Positions 8,938-14,835 of a stretch of DNA of 16,224 bases are shown here, piece after piece. The notes below the pieces were generated by a model that searched no databases, was not told where the DNA came from, and was given only the letters and a program-made list of their open reading frames with translations. The translations under genes were made by a program, and so were the position numbers. Each line of letters starts with the position of its first letter. Within the stretch, counting starts at the first letter, position 1. The DNA is taken from contig WLOR01000022.1 of the NCBI GenBank assembly GCA_009699165.1, positions 1-16,224 of the forward strand. Direction: 5' to 3'. Source of the stretch: Actinomycetota bacterium. GTDB taxonomy: Bacteria; Actinomycetota; Actinomycetes; Nanopelagicales; Nanopelagicaceae.

Positions 8938-9789
8938 CAGAACCAAAACAACTGACAGCAGACTTAAATAAGTTATCGACCACTGGAAGATTTTTCCAGC
9001 AGTTTTTCCATAATCAGGTGAGCTTTCTTTGAGGGCGACAAGTTCGCGTGCAAATACCAAGCCAAGTAAAACTGTAATGACAAGTGACCATGTTGGTAGT
9101 TCGGCAGAAAGAATTAACCAGATTGAAGATGCAATCATCAAAATTGTATGCAACCACATCTCACGATAAACGCGAGCCTTAGTTGCCACAACTGGGAGCA
9201 TTGGAATCCCGGCCGCAGAATAATCATCTTTATATTTAATCGCGAGTGCCCAAAAATGTGGTGGAGTCCAAAAGAAAATCACCATGAAGAAAGCGAGCGC
9301 AGTAAATGAAAGTGAGTTAGTGACTGCTGCCCAACCAATTAAAACAGGCATACATCCGGCTGCGCCGCCCCAAACAATGTTCTGTGAAGTTCTGCGTTTT
9401 AAAGCGATGGTGTACACCAAGACATAAAATGCGATTGCGATAAATGAAAGTAGTGTTGCAAGCGGGGTTGTGAAAAACCAGAAAAGTATCAAAGATAGCA
9501 ACCCAATTAGTGTGGCAAAGATGGCTGCATTTGTTTTGCTCAAAACTCCAGTTACGATAGGTCGTTTGGATGTTCTCGCCATTAATTTATCGATGTCACT
9601 TTCAATCACCATGTTAAAAGCGTTTGCACTTCCTGCCGCTAGAGTCCCAGCGATAATGGTGATTGCGACTAGAGAGAATGCTGGTAGCCCTTTGGCTGCA
9701 AGGACCATAGCTGGCAGCGTTGAGACCAGAAGGAGCTCCACGACCCGAAGTTTCATCAGATCTAGATATCCACGCACGGTGCTCTTCAC
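8920..9789 (-). CDS. ctaB: Protoheme IX farnesyltransferase (heme O synthase)
   Basis: UbiA-family membrane prenyltransferase that adds farnesyl to heme b to make heme O for cytochrome oxidase. The 289 residues form a multi-helix membrane protein. The first Asp-rich site is in NMVIESDIDKLMARTSKRP (59-77), and the second region YKDDYSAAGIPMLPVV (186-201) is diagnostic for CtaB; PPHFWALAIKYK just before it is also a CtaB hallmark. The start is a GTG at 9789-9787, giving a short N-terminus before the first helix as in other CtaB proteins; an internal ATG at codon 12 would remove part of the conserved MKLRVVELLLVSTLP start region. No Shine-Dalgarno is present, but TAATCT lies six bases upstream, suggesting a leaderless transcript. 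Unlike many actinobacteria it is not beside tkt or ctaA here. Its 3' end overlaps metZ by 16 bases. Confidence 0.95.
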   Translation of the reverse strand: MKSTVRGYLDLMKLRVVELLLVSTLPAMVLAAKGLPAFSLVAITIIAGTLAAGSANAFNMVIESDIDKLMARTSKRPIVTGVLSKTNAAIFATLIGLLSLILFWFFTTPLATLLSFIAIAFYVLVYTIALKRRTSQNIVWGGAAGCMPVLIGWAAVTNSLSFTALAFFMVIFFWTPPHFWALAIKYKDDYSAAGIPMLPVVATKARVYREMWLHTILMIASSIWLILSAELPTWSLVITVLLGLVFARELVALKESSPDYGKTAGKIFQWSITYLSLLSVVLVLAQLSA

Positions 9790-9801
9790 TGTCTTAGATT
9801 A
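9790..9801 (-). promoter_or_regulatory. Candidate -10 element for leaderless ctaB
   Basis: TAATCT (9801-9796, minus strand) fits the actinobacterial TANNNT -10 pattern and ends six bases before the GTG start, the spacing expected when transcription begins at the start codon. No good -35 element is visible (GTGAGA with a 19-base spacer is the best). Confidence 0.4.
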
Positions 9802-9865
9802 CTCAGCAACCTAGTGTCAGTCTCACAGTTTCTTCTCAGCCTTTGGAGATAGTTTTCGTCTCACG
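9801..9865 (+). promoter_or_regulatory. Direct repeats of a TCTCA-type motif in the ctaB/anchored-protein intergenic region
   Basis: ACTCAGC (9801-9807), TCTCACAG (9821-9828), TCTCAGC (9834-9840) and TCTCACG (9859-9865) recur on the plus strand between the divergent ctaB and anchored-protein genes. Repeated short direct motifs like this are typical of OmpR/PhoB-family response-regulator sites. The spacing is not fully regular (20, 13 and 25 bases), so this is a candidate operator only. A TAGTTT box at 9850-9855 could be the -10 for the rightward gene. Confidence 0.3.
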
Positions 9866-9873
9866 GAAAGGGG
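9865..9873 (+). promoter_or_regulatory. Shine-Dalgarno of the anchored acidic protein
   Basis: GGAAAGGGG six bases before the ATG at 9880. It fixes the start of a gene that has no database-recognisable domain by eye. Confidence 0.7.
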
Positions 9874-9879
9874 CACACC

Positions 9880-10359
9880 ATGACACCTCCAGAGAAACCC
9901 GAATGGATTCAGATCGCTGAAGCAGAGAACGCTTCTTCGCCGCGGAAGATTTCAAAGAGCTTACCCATAATGGCATTTGTGGTCTCAGCATTGATCATAG
10001 GAGCCGGTGCAGTCCTAGCCCAAACACAGGATGAAAGTCCAGCTAATGCAGTTGAAAATACTCAACAAGTAGTCCAAAGCAGCCCATCAACGCCCACTAG
10101 CCAAGCATCGCAGGTGGTTACGACTAAAGCTTCATCAACTCAATCGGCAGCGACCCCATCAAAGAGTGCGGTAGCACCGTCGACAACTCCATCAGTAACC
10201 CCGTCATCAACATCTTCGGGTGTAGCTAATCCTTCGATTGGCACTATGCCGACCGGTGGCGAAGGTGATGAAGGCGAAGATGATGAAGGTGAAGGTGATC
10301 ATCACAGCCGAAAGCATGGACAAGATGGCGAGCATGATAGCGAAGGCGAAGATGATTAA
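9880..10359 (+). CDS. Membrane-anchored protein with Ser/Thr/Pro stalk and acidic His-containing tail, function unknown
   Basis: No known domain recognised. The 159 residues fall into four parts: a short hydrophilic N-terminus (1-28, with basic SPRKISKS just before the helix), one hydrophobic segment (about 29-47, IMAFVVSALIIGAGAVLA) that could be an uncleaved anchor or a signal ending ALA/VLA, a long Ser/Thr/Pro/Ala/Gln stalk (50-125) suited to span the cell wall, and a tail (127-159) made mostly of Gly, Glu and Asp with four or five His. Such acidic/His tails can bind divalent metal ions, which is inference only. The start is well supported by GGAAAGGGG. It precedes the secreted beta-propeller gene by 23 bases and the two are probably one transcript. 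It has no Cys, and base composition of the stalk and tail is biased by their simple amino-acid content. Confidence 0.75.
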   Translation: MTPPEKPEWIQIAEAENASSPRKISKSLPIMAFVVSALIIGAGAVLAQTQDESPANAVENTQQVVQSSPSTPTSQASQVVTTKASSTQSAATPSKSAVAPSTTPSVTPSSTSSGVANPSIGTMPTGGEGDEGEDDEGEGDHHSRKHGQDGEHDSEGEDD

Positions 10360-10360
10360 T

Positions 10361-10375
10361 CTCTAACCATTAGAG
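10361..10375 (+). other. Short intercistronic hairpin
   Basis: CTCTAA and TTAGAG are perfect 6-base arms around a CCA loop, directly after the stop codon of the anchored protein and 7 bases ahead of the propeller ATG. There is no T-run, so it is not a typical intrinsic terminator; it could slow decay of the upstream mRNA or tune translation of the downstream gene. Confidence 0.4.
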
Positions 10376-10382
10376 TTAGGGA

Positions 10383-11462
10383 ATGCTCCGCAAAATATTT
10401 ACTTATGGACTGCTAATTTCTCTATGCAGTTTTGCAATACCTGCGCACAGCGAAGCTTTATCAAGCCAGACCAAAATGGTCTTAGTCAAGACTATCAATG
10501 GCTCAATCTCTCCAAAATCTGTGAGATCTTCGGGCACCGGTCTTGTAAGTGCACACAATATGATGTACAGACATAGTGTGACTATTTATGATGCCAATAC
10601 TTTCGAATTGATTAAAACTATCCCTGACTCTGTACAGCTTTCAAAATTCGGCTATTCACAATATTCAACAATATTCAAAGGCGCACCAGTTGAAGGCGCT
10701 TATTCGCCAGATGGAAAGTATTTATACGTAACAAATTATTCAATGTATGGCAAAGGATATAACCGGGAAGGTCATGACACTTGTTCGCCAGCTTCTCATT
10801 ACGACAACAGCTTCCTCTATAGAATAAATCTGAGCAGCTACGAGATTGATGCTGTCTATCCAGTTGGATCTGTTCCTAAAGTTGTAGAAGTTACTCCAAA
10901 TAATAAATATATCCTGGTTTCTAACTGGTGCTCGTATGACTTAAAAGTAATCTCAGTGGCGACCCAAAAGACCGTGAAAAGCCTGAAAATTGGGCGCTAC
11001 CCTCGTGGAATTGCCGTAAGCAATGATAGTAAAACCGCTTATGTCGCTGAAATGGGCGGAAGCAAAATACATGTTATTGATTTAGAAGATTTCTCAATTT
11101 CCTATATCTCAATCGGTGTTACACCTCGGGCAGTCGTTTTATCACCTGATAATACAAAGATGTATGTCACCCTTAATCTCTCTGGAAAAGTCGCTGCATG
11201 GGATTTAGTTGCTCATAAGAGCTTAGGCACGGTTACTACCGGAAAGGCTGCACGTTCATTGGCAGTCTCTAGCGATGGAAGCGCATTATTTGTTGTTAAC
11301 TTTACGAGCAACTCTGTTTCAAAGGTGCGAACTAGTGATTTAAAAGTTCTGCAAACAGTTAAAGCGTGTAACGAACCCATCGGCATTACCTTTGATACAC
11401 CAACGCAGCGCACATGGGTTGCATGTTATGGTGGATCTATAAAAATCTTCGACAACAAATAA
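10383..11462 (+). CDS. Secreted YVTN/YncE-like beta-propeller protein
   Basis: A 359-residue exported protein: residues 1-25 form a signal peptide (MLRKIFTYGLLISLCSFAIPAHSEA, Cys at 15 but no clear lipobox). The remainder carries repeating units of about 40 residues with the pattern V..SPDGK.LYVTN...V.D (for example YSPDGKYLYVTN at 107-118, AVSNDSKTAYVAE at 211-223, LSPDNTKMYVTL at 253-264, AVSSDGSALFVVN at 294-306), as in YVTN-family seven-bladed propellers. Four Cys lie in the mature part (C134, C183, C329, C348) and could form two disulfides outside the cell. Such propellers bind proteins, ligands or surfaces; no catalytic signature is visible. It follows the anchored acidic protein by 23 bases, and its stop abuts the convergent dacB stop without a spacer. 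The ATG has only a poorly placed AGGG, so translation may depend on coupling. Specific function unknown. Confidence 0.85.
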   Translation: MLRKIFTYGLLISLCSFAIPAHSEALSSQTKMVLVKTINGSISPKSVRSSGTGLVSAHNMMYRHSVTIYDANTFELIKTIPDSVQLSKFGYSQYSTIFKGAPVEGAYSPDGKYLYVTNYSMYGKGYNREGHDTCSPASHYDNSFLYRINLSSYEIDAVYPVGSVPKVVEVTPNNKYILVSNWCSYDLKVISVATQKTVKSLKIGRYPRGIAVSNDSKTAYVAEMGGSKIHVIDLEDFSISYISIGVTPRAVVLSPDNTKMYVTLNLSGKVAAWDLVAHKSLGTVTTGKAARSLAVSSDGSALFVVNFTSNSVSKVRTSDLKVLQTVKACNEPIGITFDTPTQRTWVACYGGSIKIFDNK

Positions 11463-12638
11463 CTAGGCTGCGGGTTGGGCTTCAGAGATTTCAGTTGGGA
11501 TATTTGGAGCGGCAATCCGGCCAAGTATGCGATCGATTGCATCTCTGGCTCTGGATCCAGCTTTAGCGCCTCGGGGGATTTCATCGGCAAGAGTTACAAA
11601 TATGTACTCTCGATCTGATGATTCAACATAGCCTGCAAGAGTCACTGTTCCATTGAGCGTGCCCGTCTTTGCGTGAACTAATCCAACCGCACTTGGGGCC
11701 GTCGACAGAAACCTTGAACGCAATGTGCCGGAAACTCCTCCAACAGGAAGAGATCTGTAGAGAAGGTTATATCGTTCATCATTTCGCACTTTATAGAGAA
11801 GCTGACCGAGCATTGCAGCGGTAATTCGGTTCTGCTTTGAGAGACCACTTGCATCAGCGACAACTAACTGTGTCGAATCAATGTTAAAACTTCCAAGAAT
11901 TTCAGCAAAGGTTGCACTTACACCGATATCGTTAAATGTGTATCCGGCGGCGCGGGCTGAAAGCCTAGCCAAGCGTTCTGCTAGCAAGTTATCACTCCAT
12001 TTAAGCGTAAAATCAAGCACTTTGTCGAGCGTTGGAGACGTATCCCCCACGACAAAACTCTCTGCATTCAGTGAAGCTTCATCGCTACTTACAGATTTCA
12101 TTGTTGGCTTAAACCCTCGCTTTGCCCAAAAGCTTTTTAAGTTTGCGACATCTTGCGAGTAAAGACCTGAGTACAAAACTTTTATTTGCTTTAGAGAGCC
12201 CCCATTTGTTCGCTTGAGAGCACTCATCGAGTTAAAAGCTAAATACGGGAGTGACTCACGATTCATTTTCCGGGCAACACTATGGCTTGTACTTATCCAA
12301 GGATCAAAACTACCTTGTATTACTAGTGTCTTTTCTTGAACACCGAGTGATACCTCAGTTGTAAATACAGCTTGTGGATCTAAATACTTCAGCGTCGCGA
12401 CTCCGGAAAGAATCTTCATAACAGATGCGGGCTTTCGTTGCGAGAGAGAGTTTTTCTCATAAACAACTTCACCAGTCTCACCATCAATTAAAATCATCGC
12501 TGGATTTGAAAGGGAGGATGCATGCAAAAGCTCATCAAAGACAGGCGGGATTGATGCCACAGAGAGGACGGCTTTGGCCGGAACTATCCCAATAGCCGTT
12601 ATTGCGGCAAGGAGAAATAACAGAACCTTTTGACGCAT
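11463..12638 (-). CDS. dacB: D-alanyl-D-alanine carboxypeptidase/endopeptidase, PBP4 (S13) type
   Basis: Exported serine peptidase that removes the terminal D-Ala of peptidoglycan stems and may cut cross-links. Residues 1-23 are a signal peptide. The three penicillin-binding motifs are all present: S72-V-M-K75 (nucleophile Ser and general-base Lys), S215-D-N217, and K324-T-G326. A stretch of about 130 residues between the first and second motifs is the family's inserted domain, shorter than in E. coli; total length 391 is modest for the family. The ATG at 12638 is 7 bases after the stop of the four-helix membrane protein and has no strong Shine-Dalgarno, so the two genes are probably one unit. 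In many actinobacteria dacB sits just upstream of tilS; here it is about 7 kb away, separated by ctaB, metZ and the ABC genes. Confidence 0.92.
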   Translation of the reverse strand: MRQKVLLFLLAAITAIGIVPAKAVLSVASIPPVFDELLHASSLSNPAMILIDGETGEVVYEKNSLSQRKPASVMKILSGVATLKYLDPQAVFTTEVSLGVQEKTLVIQGSFDPWISTSHSVARKMNRESLPYLAFNSMSALKRTNGGSLKQIKVLYSGLYSQDVANLKSFWAKRGFKPTMKSVSSDEASLNAESFVVGDTSPTLDKVLDFTLKWSDNLLAERLARLSARAAGYTFNDIGVSATFAEILGSFNIDSTQLVVADASGLSKQNRITAAMLGQLLYKVRNDERYNLLYRSLPVGGVSGTLRSRFLSTAPSAVGLVHAKTGTLNGTVTLAGYVESSDREYIFVTLADEIPRGAKAGSRARDAIDRILGRIAAPNIPTEISEAQPAA

Positions 12639-12645
12639 CTAATGC

Positions 12646-12996
12646 TCAGTGCCAGAACGATGCAATAAGAACATTCGTAGTCGTAAGTCCAATGAGCAGA
12701 AGCCATATATTTGTCGCAAGAACTGGTTTTTTAACGTTGCGATATCCGATTATTAGAATTGTGATTAACACTAAGAGCTTTATTCCAATTTTTGTGTGGT
12801 TGAGAACCTCATCGGGGTGCACAGTCGTAAACATGCCAACCATCGCAAGGCCCGCAATGAGCGCGGTCAAACCTGCATGTAGGACCCCAGGGTTAAGCTT
12901 TCGGGGGTTTTTATTCCACTGGTGTGCAAGAAGTGAAAGGATTGCAATTACACAGAGGATATGGACTACGTAAGTGATTGTGTTGATAGTGCTCAT
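12646..12996 (-). CDS. Small four-helix membrane protein with several histidines
   Basis: Family not recognised with certainty. The 116 residues have four likely membrane helices at about 6-24, 40-57, 68-85 and 93-112, with short loops; the loop between helices 1 and 2 is basic (NKNPRKLN), placing it in the cytosol by the positive-inside rule. Histidines occur at 12, 25, 40, 60, 67 and at the C-terminal residue 116; H12, H40, H60 and H67 lie in or at the ends of helices, which recalls small heme- or metal-binding membrane proteins, but this is only an inference. The start ATG has no Shine-Dalgarno and is preceded by TAAACT six bases upstream, indicating a leaderless transcript. It is 7 bases upstream of dacB and probably co-transcribed with it. 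It could alternatively be a generic helper or quinone-side protein. Confidence 0.75.
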   Translation of the reverse strand: MSTINTITYVVHILCVIAILSLLAHQWNKNPRKLNPGVLHAGLTALIAGLAMVGMFTTVHPDEVLNHTKIGIKLLVLITILIIGYRNVKKPVLATNIWLLLIGLTTTNVLIASFWH

Positions 12997-13018
12997 GTAA
13001 TCAGTTTAGAGTGCATCT
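12983..13018 (+). promoter_or_regulatory. Promoter for the TrmH-type methyltransferase, leaderless
   Basis: TTGATA (12983-12988) and TAGAGT (13007-13012) are separated by 18 bases and the -10 ends six bases before the ATG at 13019. That geometry places transcription start at the A of the ATG. The gene has no Shine-Dalgarno. The -35 lies inside the start of the divergent membrane-protein gene. Confidence 0.6.
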
Positions 13019-13031
13019 ATGTCTACGCCAA
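12997..13031 (-). promoter_or_regulatory. Promoter for the four-helix protein/dacB unit, leaderless
   Basis: On the minus strand TAAACT (13008-13003) ends six bases before the ATG at 12996; TTGGCG (13031-13026) is 17 bases further upstream and matches TTGACA at four of six positions. The box overlaps the -10 of the divergent methyltransferase gene by two bases. Confidence 0.5.
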
Positions 13032-13666
13032 CAACCCCCGGCACAATTGGTCCTGGTGAGTTTTTCCCAGTAATTGGTGTTGGACCACATGAAAAACCTT
13101 GGCCAAAAGGGGCTATGTACGACGAAGAGTTGCTTCTAAATGGAGATCGAAGAAACGTGTTAGATCACTACCGTTACTGGAGCGTTGAAGCCATTGTTGC
13201 GGATTTAGATACAAAGCGCCACAAACTTCAGATCGCGATTGAAAACTGGCAACATGATTTAAATATTGGATCAATAGTTAGAACTGCAAATGCGTTTAAT
13301 GTCTCTGGCGTTCACATCATAGGAAAACGCGATTGGAACAAACGTGGGGCAATGGTGACAGATAGATACCTAACCGTGCACCATCATCCAACTGTGCAAG
13401 ATTTCGCACTTTGGTGCAAAGAAAATGATTTACCAATTATTGGTATTGATAATGTCCCTGGCTCAAAACAGTTAGAGGCTGCGCAACTTCCTGAAAGCTG
13501 TGTGCTTTTGTTTGGTCAAGAGGGTTCAGGAATGTCTGATGAAGGAATCTCTGTGTGTGAAGTTTTATACGAGATAAATCAATATGGTTCGACGCGTTCA
13601 ATGAATGCATCGGCCGCAGGAGCTATAGCCATGTACCACTGGGCTTTGCAGCACTTGCCACGATGA
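13019..13666 (+). CDS. SpoU/TrmH-family RNA 2'-O-ribose methyltransferase
   Basis: SPOUT-fold methyltransferase that uses S-adenosylmethionine to methylate a ribose 2'-OH in tRNA or rRNA; the exact target cannot be told from sequence. The three family motifs are visible: motif 1 HDLNIGSIVRTANAF (79-93, with catalytic-type Asn82 and Arg88), motif 2 LLFGQEGSGMSDE (163-175) and motif 3 INQYGSTRSMNASAAGAIAM (186-205). At 215 residues it is a single SPOUT domain preceded by about 65 residues rich in Gly/Pro that do not look like the L30e RNA-binding domain of larger SpoU proteins. The ATG at 13019 is probably leaderless. Its TGA stop is embedded in ATGATGA with the start of the following MFS gene, so the two are translated in a coupled way. 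Confidence 0.88.
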   Translation: MSTPTTPGTIGPGEFFPVIGVGPHEKPWPKGAMYDEELLLNGDRRNVLDHYRYWSVEAIVADLDTKRHKLQIAIENWQHDLNIGSIVRTANAFNVSGVHIIGKRDWNKRGAMVTDRYLTVHHHPTVQDFALWCKENDLPIIGIDNVPGSKQLEAAQLPESCVLLFGQEGSGMSDEGISVCEVLYEINQYGSTRSMNASAAGAIAMYHWALQHLPR

Positions 13667-14835
13667 TGAAGCGCTGGCTAACACGAAATCTGGTTCTCTT
13701 AACACTTGTTTCACTGGCTCAAGATGCAGCGAGTGAACTTCTATATCCACTCTTACCTATTTTGTTAACTGGTGTAATCGGTGCGGCTCCGTTGGCACTT
13801 GGCCTTATTGAGGGCTGTGCTGAAGCCGCTGCCGGATTTACAAAGCTGTTAAGCGGAAAATCAAGTGATCGCATTGGACGAAAACCTTTTGTAATTGCAG
13901 GGTACTCACTCGCGGGCTTTGGTAAGGCACTCGTTGTGGTTGCAACTAGCTGGCCATTGGTATTTCTTGGTCGTGTAACAGATCGAATTGGTAAGGGAAT
14001 GCGAGGTGCACCTCGTGATGCTTTGATTTCGGACTCCGTTGAAAAGGCCTATCTAGGACGTGCATTTGGGTTTCATCGAACTGGAGACAATATTGGTGCA
14101 GTAATTGGGCCCGCAATAGCCTTAATTGGCTTATCTATGCTCAATGGTGACGTACGAGCCGTTGCTAAATGGGCTTTAATTCCTGCAGTTATTTCCGGTC
14201 TCTTGACACTTTTAGTTAAAGAGAAATTTGTTAAACCTTCCAAAACTACTATAAAGAAATCCGTGCGATCACCACTTCCTTCATCGCTAAAACGCGCAAT
14301 CGCCCTTCTGGTTTTAATTCAATTAACAAATATCCCGGATGTGCTCTTGTTGCTTCGTTTACATGACATCGGTTTTTCAACTCAAGGGGTAGTTCTTTCA
14401 TACATGCTCTTTAGTGGGGTAACAGTTCTTGCAGCTTTTCCAGGTGGATACATTGCCGACAAACTTTCTCCGCGGATCGTCTATGCAGTAGGACTACTCG
14501 CATTTTCAATCGCTTATGCAATCTTAGGTACAACACATAACCATGGTGTCGCGTTGATTGCACTCGCACTTTATGGTTTGTTTCCAGCACTTACAGATGG
14601 TGTTGGTAAAGCTTGGATCGCAGGAATCAGTGAAGTTGAGCATCGTGGCCATTCGCAAGGCGTTTATCAAGCTTCGATGAACTTTGCCGTCCTTGGAGCT
14701 GGAATTTGGGGTGGAGCTATGTGGAGTAAAGGAGTTATCCAGTGGCCACTAATTATTGCTGCAGTAGGTGCGCTTATGGGTGCTGCAACTCTTGCAGGAG
14801 GCCATCTACTGCGCGCTCGATCATCGCTAAAGTAG
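13663..14835 (+). CDS. Major facilitator superfamily transporter
   Basis: A 390-residue membrane transporter with about twelve predicted helices in two six-helix halves, the halves joined by a basic cytosolic loop around residues 187-210. The first inter-helix loop carries the MFS motif GKSSDRIGRKPF (65-76); a second conserved run, GRVTDRIGKGMRGAPRDALI (103-122), marks a widespread but poorly characterised MFS branch. Substrate is unknown; secondary transport driven by an ion gradient is the family rule. Two starts are possible, ATG at 13663 or 13666, both overlapping the methyltransferase stop. The 3' end overlaps the convergent phosphatase gene by 62 bases, encoding GATLAGGHLLRARSSLK-type tail on this strand. 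That tail is the least conserved-looking part, so the overlap probably costs little. Confidence 0.88.
   Translation: MMKRWLTRNLVLLTLVSLAQDAASELLYPLLPILLTGVIGAAPLALGLIEGCAEAAAGFTKLLSGKSSDRIGRKPFVIAGYSLAGFGKALVVVATSWPLVFLGRVTDRIGKGMRGAPRDALISDSVEKAYLGRAFGFHRTGDNIGAVIGPAIALIGLSMLNGDVRAVAKWALIPAVISGLLTLLVKEKFVKPSKTTIKKSVRSPLPSSLKRAIALLVLIQLTNIPDVLLLLRLHDIGFSTQGVVLSYMLFSGVTVLAAFPGGYIADKLSPRIVYAVGLLAFSIAYAILGTTHNHGVALIALALYGLFPALTDGVGKAWIAGISEVEHRGHSQGVYQASMNFAVLGAGIWGGAMWSKGVIQWPLIIAAVGALMGAATLAGGHLLRARSSLK
14761..14812. terminator. Nested inverted repeats in the MFS/phosphatase overlap, candidate terminator
   Basis: An outer pair GCAGTAG (14761-14767) and CTACTGC (14806-14812) encloses a hairpin CTGCAA-CTC-TTGCAG (14783-14797). 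Both arms are perfect. It lies where the two convergent coding regions end. No T-run follows on either strand, and alanine/glycine codons could produce it by chance. Confidence 0.25.

Noticed and set aside
9470..9814. Plus-strand open frame of 114 codons inside ctaB
   Set aside because: Antisense to conserved CtaB motifs, with no ribosome-binding site or family likeness.
11443..11491. AAATCT/AGATTT inverted repeat around the propeller/dacB junction
   Set aside because: The arms are A/T-rich, only six bases long and separated by 37 bases; too weak to call a terminator.
12602..12973. Plus-strand open frame of 123 codons opposite the four-helix protein
   Set aside because: The minus-strand frame has clean membrane helices, a promoter-like box and tight spacing to dacB; the plus frame has none of these.
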